64,000 nucleotides of DNA from Vigna angularis (taxonomy: Eukaryota; Streptophyta; Magnoliopsida; Fabales; Fabaceae), in the NCBI RefSeq assembly GCF_016808095.1, contig NC_068972.1, positions 6,566,001-6,630,000 of the forward strand, written 5' to 3'. The notes beneath the pieces are model-generated. The model was not told the DNA's origin, ran no database searches, and saw only the letters and a list, made by a program, of their open reading frames with translations. The position numbers and the translations under genes were made by a program. Of the stretch, positions 1 to 10,407 are shown in pieces. How positions within the stretch are numbered: position 1 is the stretch's first letter; the number at the start of each line of letters is the position of its first letter.

Positions 1-341
1 ATCGATAAAACAACACTGCTTATGTTCAGCTTAACAATTTGTAGGATTTATGTTTGATGTTTACTGTAACAAGCTTAGTTTTGTAAGGTTCTTCAGCTTA
101 AGGTGCGGTAGGGTAGTATTGATAAATATGAATTGACAGTCCCATCAACTGCTATGGAAATGCTTGTCACTGTAATTTAATGTTTTGAAAGTTAATCAAA
201 TGTCAGTTCTGAAAGTTTTAGTGATTGTGCTTGTTATGTCCAAACAGCAACAATAAAGTATACCACATTTACATCAATGAAGTTAAAGATGAATAACTCA
301 CTACTGTTTTGGAAAATTATGTCAGTATACATATAAGTTAA
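1..341. other. 3' flank of the coiled-coil gene
   Basis: AT-rich sequence downstream of the minus-strand gene that stops at 342. It probably holds that gene's 3' UTR. I see no other gene or repeat in it. Confidence 0.5.
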
Positions 342-2147
342 TTAAATCAAGGCTTGCATTTCTGGTAGCATCCTTTTGGCATTTCCAACTCCAGTGTTTG
401 CTAATTTGAAAAATTGCCATGGCCAACATATGCGTCTCACTTTATGAATATTGTTTTCACATTTATCTGTTTCTTCTAGTTGTCTGGTTAGTTCTTCAAC
501 TCTCCCACGAAGTTCAACTGCTCTAGCATCAGCCAGTTTCAAAGACCTCTCTGCTGCTTCCTGTGCAGTTATTGCAGTCATTGCAAGTTCCTCTTTCAGT
601 CTTAATTTTCCATTGGATATGTCCAAATTAGTCTTTGTTTTATGCAGTTCTTGTTTCAAGACAGCCACCTGGTGAAACATAAAGATGCTCTCAAATGTCA
701 CCACATATTGCTAAGTTATGAAAAAATAGTTCTTCACTCTACAACATTTTCCAATGAATCTTTACCATTTTGTCACGCTCTTCAATCTCTACCTTTGCAG
801 CTTCAACTTCCAACTCACAAGCTTCCTTCCATCTAGCAACTTCTTCTTCCGCTGCTTTCATTTCCATCAAAAACTCCTCTACCTTTTGACAAGTTAGACA
901 GAAACCAAGGTTGGTAAGAAAAATAACTTTTATTAGGGAACTGTTTTTTCATGTGTTGATGAAGCAATTGATTACATTTTGAGCCAAGGTTCTCTCTCTA
1001 TCTTCTAACTCTTTGATGTAGAGTTTGTTTTCTGCAATTTCTTTTGCTTGTTTTTCTGTGAGACACTGGAGACGCTCTGTATCTGACCTGGCGTGAGGTT
1101 CATGATAAATAATCCAAAACCAAAGAATATGAACTCCAATATATACTTCTAAATTATTATAAGTTGCAGCAGCAAGCCTCAAACAAAAATAATCTCAAAT
1201 AGCCTAATCATTATATAAGCCAACAATCAAAGAAAAATAGGAGGCATCAATTTAATTTCACTATTTTTCCTTGTAAATCATGCAGTATTAGCAGAAACTC
1301 CATATCATTATGACAAAAAAAGTATAATTTCAATATAACATCAGGTGCCAAAGTACCTAGATTCTTCCAAAGATCTCCTTAATCGAGTGATTTCAAGACG
1401 TAAATTCTTCATCATTCTTTCCACGGTTGAGGCCTTGGAAAATAACTATAAATTTCAGATAAAAGAAAGAGTTGATTGTTCTAGATATTAAGAATTAAAA
1501 GCGTAATAAGAGCTTACCACACTAACAACTTCCTCTTCACACTCACTGCTATCTGATTTGGCCCCAGAAATCTCCGTTGATTGTTCAGTGTTCCCACCAC
1601 CCATCATGAACCAACCAAACTGCAAAAGGGGCATCCTTTTATGGTCATGTCCCTTTATTCTCTTCTCCAATGCTTCTTTCTCCAACAGGGCAACCCTAAG
1701 CAAGTTATTCACATCCCTATTCTCCTCAGTCAAACTGATCAAACTGCTCTCCAATTCTTTCTTCTCCTTCCTCCTCATCTCCTTGTACCTATCCACCCTT
1801 TTCTCCACCTCAACCGCAAGCCTTGAGATCAATCTCGACTCTTCCAACAACATCCTTGATTCCTCACCTGAACACTCCCCCTTACAATCTTTCACTGAAG
1901 CTTCGTTCTTTTCTCCCTCTAAACCCTCTATCACTCTAGACAAGCTATACTTCGTTGAAGTGAGACAATCCAAAACCATAAACATCGCCCCATTTCTCTC
2001 TTTCCTCTCACTCTCCAGTCTCTCGACCCTTTCTTTCAAAAATCCCACTTTTTTTCCCTCCAACCCATCCTTTTCTTTTTCTTTCAGAACCTCTTCAAAG
2101 TAAGGGACCCTGTCTGGATGATGAGGACGGTCAGAAAATTGTTCCAT
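342..2147 (-). CDS. Coiled-coil protein, At3g49055 family
   Basis: Five exons in transcript order: 2147-1518, 1433-1357, 1087-976, 882-766 and 668-342. All have GT-AG borders and consistent phase, giving about 420 aa. The ATG at 2147 (MEQFSDRPHH) opens a long charged exon. The protein is dominated by Glu/Lys/Arg-rich heptad-like helices, expected to form a coiled coil, with an acidic Ser/Glu stretch (SDSSECEEEVVSVV) before the second exon and a Trp-containing tail (RRICWPWQFFK) near the C-terminus. From memory, exon order, the LRLEITRLRRSLEESRSDTE block and the tail match the plant family of Arabidopsis At3g49055, listed as uncharacterised. No enzyme motif, signal peptide or membrane segment is visible, so I give no function. 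It is divergent from the PUB32-like gene at 10408, its expected neighbour. Family assignment is firm; function is unknown. Confidence 0.88.
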
Positions 2148-2369
2148 GTTGCATATAATAGTGGATGCTTGAGGATCTTCATGAAGACAGAAGCAAACCA
2201 GAGTTAGAGGGGTGGAGGAAAGAATAGTTTCAAAACAACCAGTCAGAGGGGAAGGTTAGTTAAAGATGAATTTCAACTATTTGCGACAATGATGCTTCGT
2301 TTTGTAAAATGTAAATACAGAACAATTGTTAGATAATAATATATATATATATATATATATATAACACGA
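2148..2369. other. 5' flank of the coiled-coil gene with an (AT)n tract
   Basis: Presumed promoter and leader of the minus-strand coiled-coil gene. A pure (AT)n tract occupies 2341-2363, immediately before the inverted-repeat element at 2370. No other structure is evident. Confidence 0.45.
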
Positions 2370-3411
2370 GGTTTGCTAACACGTAAGCCCTGTTTTTGAG
2401 TTGGTACATTTTAGAAATGTGTACCGGATTTTAGTAGACAAAAATACCCTTATATATCATGGATTCTAAGTTCTAAGGTTAAGGATATTTTAATAATTTT
2501 CATTCTCAAAATAAAAAAAAAAAAAACAAAATTCTTGCTCACCTCCTTTGTTCCTTTCAACCCTTTATCTTTTATCTCTCACTCCAACATTTTCTCTATG
2601 TAGTCTCAACTAAAAAAAATAAAAAACACTGACGGTTAAACAATCTTACAAAAAATGATTTTACAATGAGTTTTCATTTTATAATTTTTGTGTTATCTAA
2701 TTTTATCCCATTTTCACAAGCACAAACGAATTGGTAATTGACCCGAAAAAAAAAATCAGAAATACTGTTAAACAATTTCTTACAAAAAATGATTTTATAA
2801 TGAGTTTTCATTTTATAATTTTTGTCTTATCTAATTTTATCTAATTTTCACAACCATAATAACATCAAAGGAATTGGTAATTGACCTGGAAAAAATAAGA
2901 AACACTCGTTATTAAACTATTTCTTACCAAAAATGATTTTAAAATGATTTTATAATTTTTGTCGTATATAATTTTATCTAATTTTCACAAGCATAATAAC
3001 ATCCGAAGGAATTGGTAATTGGCCTTGAGGGTTTTTTAGAGAGGTTAGTGAAGATGGTGAAATTGAAGAGATCTTGAACCTTTGCCTGAAGTGAATATGT
3101 CAATGACTCAACTATTTACAAAGGCAAATTGTTTAACGGCGGCAAGTGTTTCTGATGTTTATGATTTTTTTCAATTGGAGCTACAGTATGGATGATAGAG
3201 AAAAGGTTGGAGTGAGAGAGATAAAAGAGAAAGGATTGAGAGGAATGAGAGAGGTGAGTAAGGGTTTGGGGTTTCTTTTTTTTTGTATTAAAATACCCTT
3301 AACCTTAAAACTTAGAATCCATTATATGTAAGTATATTTTTGTCTACTAAAACCCGGTACATATTGCTAAAATGTACCAACTGAAAAACAGGTGTACGCG
3401 CGTTAGCAAAC

Positions 3412-3412
<1 letters not shown>
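2370..3412. mobile_element. Non-autonomous fold-back (Mutator-like) element
   Basis: The 1.04-kb segment starts with GGTTTGCTAAC (2370-2380) and ends with its exact reverse complement (3402-3412). Inverted similarity continues inward for well over 200 bp: the blocks around 2400-2500 pair with 3290-3390, and the pyrimidine-rich block at 2541-2600 pairs with the purine-rich block at 3195-3262. Very long terminal inverted repeats with no transposase ORF are typical of non-autonomous Mutator-like elements. The element sits in an (AT)n tract (2341-2363 on one side, 3414-3457 on the other), so no target-site duplication could be recognised. Superfamily assignment is therefore an inference from the long inverted repeats. 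Confidence 0.75.
2616..3030. repeat. Three tandem copies of a ~130-bp unit inside the fold-back element
   Basis: The centre of the 2370-3412 element contains three imperfect tandem copies. Each has a block ending AAAAATGATTTTA, then TTTTATAATTTTTGT, then a run of TATCTAATTTTAT, then GAATTGGTAATTG. The last motif recurs near 2729, 2871 and 3009, so unit length is about 140 bp. The third copy has an internal deletion. Confidence 0.7.

Positions 3413-3413
<1 letters not shown>

Positions 3414-3457
<44 letters not shown>
3414..3457. repeat. (AT)n microsatellite
   Basis: Uninterrupted AT dinucleotide run directly abutting the 3' end of the fold-back element. Confidence 0.95.
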
Positions 3458-3459
<2 letters not shown>

Positions 3460-4059
3460 TTACTCTATATTCTATTTTTATAGTTTTGTTTTTTTACTGT
3501 TTAAACTAATATCATAATTTTCTTTTGTGTTTTCATCTTTGATATTTAAGATATGGTTATATATTGAGAAGTCTAGTGAGCAATATAATGGGATTCGGAA
3601 TTCTGTTTGCAATTTGATCTACATTGTACTTTTTTTTAATCCCAAATCTATCTTAATAACCTGTTGTTTTGTGTCGTGTTTGATAATTTTGATCACTTAT
3701 TCTTGTTTGATTTTTATCATGAGCTTTTTTTTTGTTATTTGTTGTTGTTTTTTTGTTATTATGTTGTCTGATTAAACATCTGCATTTGTATATTTAAATT
3801 AACAAAATTATCTAAGAAAAATACATCTAACACAATGTGAATCATGCTATTTGTATTTGTTCTATTTTATTTTTCTTTTGATTCCTGCTATTCTTAACTT
3901 TTGCAAAAATTTGGATTATTGTTGATGAAAAATTTAAGCGTAAGTCTAAGGGTAACATAATATAAGAATGAAGAGATTAAATAATATAAAAATCAAAACT
4001 CAAAAAATTTATTATTTTAAGATTTTTGGATTAACGTTGTGTGTATCCTTCTTATATTA

Positions 4060-4127
<68 letters not shown>

Positions 4128-6453
4128 TTATTATTATGTCTCCCACAAAAAAGCTATCATTATTTGATAAACTTACTTTAAATTTATATAAAAGTTACTG
4201 GTTGAATGTAAACTGCTACATCTTAAAGTTTATTTTGGTTTGAAAAAATCTCAACAACATTATGATACGAGGAAGAAGGGATAAAATATAAAATATTATT
4301 GTAAGGGTGCGTACGAGTTACTTCTATATCAGTATTGTCGTTTACCAACCATAGATACAATCGAACGTAATTCTCACCCAAATATCTCCAAGCGTAATTT
4401 AATTTGCCTTTAATCTATTGTAGAAATTTCAACTTCGACGTTAAGTAAAAAGAAAAAATTGGAATGAGAAAATAAAATTAGAATGTGAACCGTAAATACT
4501 GACAGCTAAAAATAAGGTCCAGTGGAATGATATTAATTAGATTTAGATTTTATTTTCAAACTAAAACATAAAATTTTAGATTTATTTCTTGTTTTGCAGT
4601 TTTTAGATTTTGAATTTTAATACTAATATATAACTGTAAAACATACAGATTATTATGAAGTGGTATATTTAATGTAATAAATTGAGTTAGTTATTATAAA
4701 TATAATGATTAGAAAAGTAATATAGTATGTAATAATATTTATAATGAGACATGTAATTGTGTAATGTGTCTGAGTAAGTTGAGTAAATTTTATAAAAGAA
4801 AATATCAATCGTATTAAGAGGAAGGAATATTATTTTTAGAGCTTCTTTTATAGTATTAAATGACAAGTAAAACACTTTATACGAAGTCAACAATTCCTTG
4901 TCTGTTGATAGAAAATTTATAGAGAGATTCAATAAACAATGATAAGTAATTGAATATAATGTGTTGAAAAAAATAATGAAATGTTCCGTGGTAAACAATA
5001 TAAGAAACTGAATGCACTAAAACTAAAAAACCTTCGGAGTAAATAATCGTCAACAAAAACATTACGATGGGATGGAAAACACAAAAGTTAAAATATTATA
5101 TCTTAAGTCTATCATAAATGAAAGAAGAATAACAAGTATTGCTAATGACAAATCAAAATATAAAAAAAAATGTTGAATTAAATTTGTGATATATGGATAT
5201 CGATTATAATAATCATATAAGTAGGAATAAATATATTTTTTATTATGTTTTAAATGAAAATAATCTACCGTGAGTTTTGAATATTGCTTTATTATGAAAG
5301 TGATGAAGAAAATGAAATATTAAAATAAAAACCAAAAGTTGATTTTTGTTGAAACAATTTGTAATGTGTTCCTGATTTGAAAAAATAATTTATTAAGTAT
5401 TGTACAATTATAGGAAAATGACTACATACTACTATCATAACAAAGATGTTTGTAAATTTATGATTCTTCTCGAAACATTATTGTTGTTGTAAAATGAGTT
5501 GAAATTAATTTTTTCCTGTCTAAATATTATAAACATTCAATATAGTTTAATGACAAAGCAAAATATCTTTCTTAGCTTTGACATTATTGTTATAGACATT
5601 TATATTTTGGAGGATTAAAATTCTTCAAATGAAAAACAAAAAAAAGATTATCATCTAAAAATATGGTTTAATTATGATATATGATAAAATGAGAGTTTGA
5701 GGAAAACTGGTCTACATATTTTAAGAAAGATCATCATATAAAGATAGTATTAATAAATTTATACATAAACATAATTTTCAATTTTCAATTTTAAAATAAT
5801 AAATTTATAAATTTTTATTTTTAAATGATCATCAATTTTCTCATTTTTATTTAATACCACACTTAAACTCGTTTCAATTTCTTAAATAATATCACCTTTT
5901 AGAGCATATAATTGACGGTTCATCAACCAAAATCCGTTTTATTGGTATCTCAGATTTTCTTGGTTCTCATATATGTTTTCCAGTATATAGAATTAGCGTG
6001 TGAACTCCTAAAAAGGATTTTCCTATAAATACAAGATATTTGGGAAGGAATTGAACATCTCTTACTTGAAGGAAGTACACTTTAAATAAAAAATAAAATC
6101 TAAATTAAACTATTTTCCCTTATTATTAACATTAAGAGGAAAAAAAAAACAAATAACTACTTTATTTTTTTCTTTCATTTCCCTGCTAAGTCCGGTACCG
6201 TATGCTAAGTCAGATATTAGTAAAGACTGTAATAGTCAATAATCATAAAAATGACCATGATAATCACAAAAACAGTGTTGATGATATCAAATAAGAGGTT
6301 TTTTTTAAAAAAAAATTGAGTTTGTAAAAGTAATACGAGAGAGAGAGATAAAAATTGAATGATTTATTTATATATTAAAAAATATAGAATCAAAATCACA
6401 TCTTTTATTTAAAAATTAAGAAAGATGTTTGGAAATCAAAATAAAAATTAAGT
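3458..6453. other. AT-rich intergenic DNA with an (ATT)n tract
   Basis: About 3 kb of AT-rich intergenic sequence. It holds an (ATT)n trinucleotide microsatellite at about 4055-4124, which produces an artificial poly-Ile reading frame. The remaining short open frames have plain AT-rich composition and no recognisable domain. No gene or further element is supported. Confidence 0.6.
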
Positions 6454-6613
6454 TGTTAGATATATTATCTTTTATCTTTTAGTTGGTTTGTTATTATTTC
6501 TCATTTGTATTTTGGGCTTAGCCCATATTTCTTCTATTATAAATAGAGAACCCTATGTGTGTATTTTACACAAGGGAGATTAATCTAAATATAGTTTTTC
6601 ACTATATTCAACA
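6454..6613 (+). repeat. 5' LTR (160 bp)
   Basis: Direct repeat of 8290-8449. It contains a TATA-like block (CTATTATAAATAGAG) about 60-75 bp before its end, a plausible promoter for the element. Confidence 0.93.
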
Positions 6614-6625
6614 TGGTATCAGAGC
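6614..6625 (+). promoter_or_regulatory. Primer-binding site (initiator tRNA-Met)
   Basis: TGGTATCAGAGC directly follows the 5' LTR. It is the standard plant copia-type site complementary to initiator methionine tRNA. Confidence 0.93.
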
Positions 6626-6639
6626 AAGTTCTCTGATCC

Positions 6640-7560
6640 TCTTCTGGTGGTCTCTGCTGTCTGCCGGCGGCTGGCCGTCATGGCCGCCGGCAGCCCCTAA
6701 AATCTCAGTGGGCAGTCCATTTTTCTTCTTAAATCTCTGCCACAGTCAGCACCAGTCCAGACCCAGTGTGCCACTGCTGTCGCCGCCACTTTCCGCTGCC
6801 GTCACTGCTAACTCCGGCCACCGTCGCCGGCCACCGTCACAGATTCGACGGGTGACCTGCGGATCTGGACCGTCTCTTCGAGCGACGGCCAACCACGCCG
6901 GTTTCGAGAGCCACCTCTCAGTCACGCGCCGCCACGCAGTGCTTCTTTCCGGCCAGTCCGCCGCCGCCTTGTCGCCGGCCACCGTCACAGTTCCGTCCGG
7001 CGACCACTGGATCTGGTTCGCCTCTTCACGCGACGACCAACCCCACCGGTGCCGGCGTCTAACTCTTTCCCACGCTCCGCCACGCGCCGCTTCTTCTCTG
7101 TCAGATCTCGGGTGCGTGCTTGTCACGCGCCGCCTTCCCAGCATCGGCATCAAACCGCGACGCTTCCGGTTGACGCTTTCGGTTGTCTCGCCGGACCTCC
7201 CTCTCTCTGTTCAGACCTTCCAGAGCAGCCATTGCTGCCATCTTCGTCTGTCTTCAAAGCATCTTCATCTCGTCGCACGTTCCGCATTGTCGGACCTTCC
7301 TTTCTGCGTTGTGTGCTTCGTCTCAGCTGCTGATGCCGTTCCGGCGCCGTTTGCCGCTGTCCCGCGCCGTTTGCCGCTGTCCCGCGCCGTTTGCCGCTGT
7401 CCCGCGCCGTTTGCCGCTGTCCCGCGCCGTTTGCCGCTGTCCCGCGCCGTTTGCCGCTATCCCGCGCCGTTTGCCGCTGTCCCGCGCCGTTTGCCGCTGT
7501 CCCACGCCGTTTGTCGCTGTCCAGGCACCGTATGCTTCCAACCACTGTAGGCCCCCATCA
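6640..7560. other. GC-rich interior of the LTR element, non-coding or of unknown function
   Basis: This block is strikingly GC-rich against its AT-rich surroundings. A plus-strand frame of 331 codons (6555-7550) starts inside the 5' LTR at an ATG, and long frames also stay open in other phases and on the minus strand. The conceptual product is rich in Ser, Pro, Arg and Ala with no zinc knuckle or catalytic motif. Openness on both strands and in several frames is what high GC content and a 20-bp repeat produce by chance, so I do not call it a protein. It could be a captured host fragment or a structural RNA region. Confidence 0.55.
7343..7522. repeat. 20-bp GC-rich tandem repeat, about 9 copies
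   Basis: The unit CGCCGTTTGCCGCTGTCCCG repeats about nine times with only a few substitutions (for example CTATCC in one copy, CCACGCC and TTGTCGC near the end). Because 20 is not a multiple of 3, successive copies are read in different frames, so translations cycle every 60 bp. Confidence 0.92.
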
Positions 7561-8280
7561 CCTCGTCAGTTAGTGATGGCAGTCCATGTAGTTTTGTCGC
7601 TTCCAGCCACTACAGGCCCCATCAGTCAGTGATGGCAATTTAGTCCCTACAGTTTTATAGCAGTCAACCGCCGCTACAGTCGCTACCGCCTCAGACTGAC
7701 GCAACTGCGTCAGTTCTTCTTGGGCTAGAGTTTAGCCCGATCTTCTTGTGATACACAGTTAAGTATCACCACTTGGGAGTTGTCCAGCAAAGAATTTTGG
7801 ACCTCCAACGTATCTTTGGATCTTTGATGTCTTTGTTTCAGCATTGTAGCTTAATATTTTGTTTTGTTTTAGTGGTCCAGCAACTGTGATATTCCACATT
7901 TCCGCCGTTCACACTGAGGGGGAGTACGTTTCCAAGACACTGCAAGTCAAGTCACATATTTGTAGATTTCAGCTACTACTGTTGATCCCGTCACCCATCC
8001 ATCATTGATGAGAATTTAGTGTAGTCCTTGCAGTTTTGTAGCTCTTAGCTTTCAGCTACCACTGTTGATCCTGTCACTCATCCATCATTAATTGGGAATC
8101 AGTCCTTGTAGATTGTCATTGTCCACCACTGCTTTCCTTCATCCACTTTTAAAGTTGAAGTTTCACAAGCTGCTGTTAGTTCATCTATGTTTGCCTCACA
8201 CTCTTGAAGACAAATCATCTAGTTTAACACTAAGTTCATCTATTCCAAGCTTAGTTCATACAATTTGTATGCTTCAGCTT

Positions 8281-8289
8281 GAGGGGGAG
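8281..8289 (+). promoter_or_regulatory. Polypurine tract of the LTR element
   Basis: GAGGGGGAG immediately 5' of the 3' LTR, the expected plus-strand primer. An identical motif occurs at 7916-7924, inside the element. Confidence 0.85.
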
Positions 8290-8449
8290 TGTTAGATATA
8301 TTATCTTTTATCTTTTAGTTGGTTTGTTATTATTTCTCATTTGTATTTTGGGCTTAGCCCATATTTCTTCTATTATAAATAGAGAACCCTATGTGTGTAT
8401 TTTACACAAGGGAGATTAATCTAAATATAGTTTTTCACTATATTCAACA
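8290..8449 (+). repeat. 3' LTR (160 bp)
   Basis: Reads as identical to the 5' LTR at 6454-6613, which implies a very recent insertion. Confidence 0.93.
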
Positions 8450-10407
8450 AGTGAACTTAACCTATTTGGATATATTTTTGTTTTAAGTTTAAATATAACA
8501 ATCAGCTGTCCTCAGTCCTGGTCAACAGTTTTTACTGATAAAAAAGTGCCATCAAACTGATTTTACTATTTAGTGTATGAAAAACAGTGTAAAATGATAA
8601 TTTATGTATTTAAGTGCATAAAAATTCCATCTTCATTATACAAATCTATGTGGGTAACCAAGTGTCAATTTCCAAATTTTCCGCATCTAATAATACTTAG
8701 TCCAAGTAAATAATAGGTATTTTGAATAAAATCGTTTTTTCCAATAAAAAAATTGTTTTTTTAAGTAACAAGTCAGAGAAAAACAGTTATTAGGTTTACT
8801 ATTTATCCTTTAAAAAAATATAATGGATAAAAGTATATCTCAAATATTATTTGATGTAATTATAACTTATTTAAACGAAAAAAGAAAACTAAATCCAAAG
8901 AACACTGCCTCTGTTAAAAGAAACTAAATATGTGAACAAATATCTAAGTGATTATACAAATTTATGGATGAATTAGAACAACTAAGTGAAAAAATTGAAG
9001 TAAATAATTATCAAGTTTATTTAAAGAAAAGGCAAATACGTAGTCATTTTGATTAATAAACATAAACTTCTTCATAAATATAAAATTTATGATGATTTTG
9101 GAGATATGAGAATACTAAAAAAGAAACGAATTAACTTTATGAATTTATTCTTGATCGAATTTTCGAAAAGAGATAATCAAATAATTTATCCGTACTTAAA
9201 GAAGTAAACCAATTACTTATTTTTTTTTCAACAAAAGGTGTATTAGCCGTTTTTTGGATAAAAATTGAAAAATCACTTTTTTTTTTCATAGTTTCAAATC
9301 ATCAATAAATAAAAAATATAGGTATATACTTTTAGTTATACAAGTTATCATAATTGCATACCTATCTGGAAAGAGAATCATAGAACCATCACTGGAGAAG
9401 TTTCTTGATTGATCAAGGATGGTGCAGCTTCTATTCTGTTCTATTCCTTTAATTTCTTTAATCCCTACAAAACTTGTTCTGGCTGTGTAATTTTCTCAGA
9501 ATTTGTTTTTTAAACAAATTGTTATATTTTTATATTCTTTATCAAATAAACCCTTCATTGACAACTTTATTTTAATAATATAAATAATGTATATTAATGG
9601 TTTATTTAAAAAATAAAATAAAAATAAACTATTTATATAGTTAGTTGTGAAATGATTATTTATTTATTATAGGTTGTTAAAGTGTAATGTTGTTTTCTAA
9701 TATACAGATACTAGTTGGTATAAAATAAACCTACTTGTATGCAGATAAGAGATACTCTATTACCTATTGTACTATATTGTTGACTTCTACCTAACAATTG
9801 GTGTTTTAACTGCAAGAGCATCTTTAAAAACAAAAAAAATATCATTTTAAAATAGACAATATAAATATAAGTTTTTAAAAATTAAAAAAATCATAAAGAA
9901 GTATTTTTTTTTTCAATTTTTTTGGAGAAAGAAATCATATTAAAATAGTAATTTTATTGAAGACAAACTTTAATAAGATATTAAGTTTAGAGATGTAGTA
10001 AAACACACCTATTGGGTATAAAACAAATGAGTGAAAACAAAATGACAAAGAACATAGTTATCTGCTCCTAAATACTGCAGAGAATAGTGATCTTCATATC
10101 CGATGTGCTACTCCTTCTCCTCTACGGTTCACCAAAGCTTCTCCCATGGGGCCCACTCACTGATGAAGAAAACAACTTTTTTCAAGCACTGATGCCATAA
10201 AAATCAATTCCTTCTACTTCACTTCAATTTTCACACTCCTCACCAAGTCCTTCCCAATTCCTTTTCTTGACTCTTCCTTCTCACTCTCTTCTATTTTCAC
10301 TACCTTCTTTCTCTGATTTGTCAATCGCTGGGTCTCCGCAACTCGGAAAGATTCTGCCGAGCGCCGTTCTTGCACCGATTCGCCGCAATTTGGTTGGTTC
10401 GGATCCG
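8450..10407. other. AT-rich upstream region and leader of the PUB32-like gene
   Basis: About 1.9 kb of AT-rich intergenic sequence. From roughly 10100 the composition becomes richer in C and T, consistent with a transcribed leader before the ATG at 10408. No repeat or extra gene was recognised. Confidence 0.5.

Larger units (their letters stand above)
6454..8449 (+). mobile_element. Miniature LTR retrotransposon (TRIM/LARD-like)
   Basis: Two directly repeated 160-bp LTRs (6454-6613 and 8290-8449) begin TG and end CA, and I read them as identical base for base. A primer-binding site, TGGTATCAGAGC, complementary to the 3' end of initiator methionine tRNA, follows the 5' LTR at 6614-6625. A polypurine tract, GAGGGGGAG, lies at 8281-8289 immediately before the 3' LTR. 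The interior of about 1.68 kb has no reverse transcriptase, integrase, protease or CCHC gag motif, so the element must be mobilised in trans. The PBS is the one typical of Ty1/copia elements. Flanks share only AAGT (6450-6453 and 8449-8452, overlapping the terminal A), not a clean 5-bp duplication. Confidence 0.93.

Noticed and set aside
1558..2103. 181-codon plus-strand frame antisense to the coiled-coil gene
   Set aside because: A shadow of the minus-strand exon, with Ser/Phe/Leu-rich composition expected from the complement of a Glu/Lys-rich helix.
3968..4243. 91-codon frame with a poly-Ile run
   Set aside because: Produced by the (ATT)n microsatellite.
6555..7550. 331-codon frame in the LTR element as a gag-like gene
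   Set aside because: It starts inside the LTR and has no CCHC knuckle or protease. Overlapping long frames on both strands show it is an effect of GC-rich repeats.
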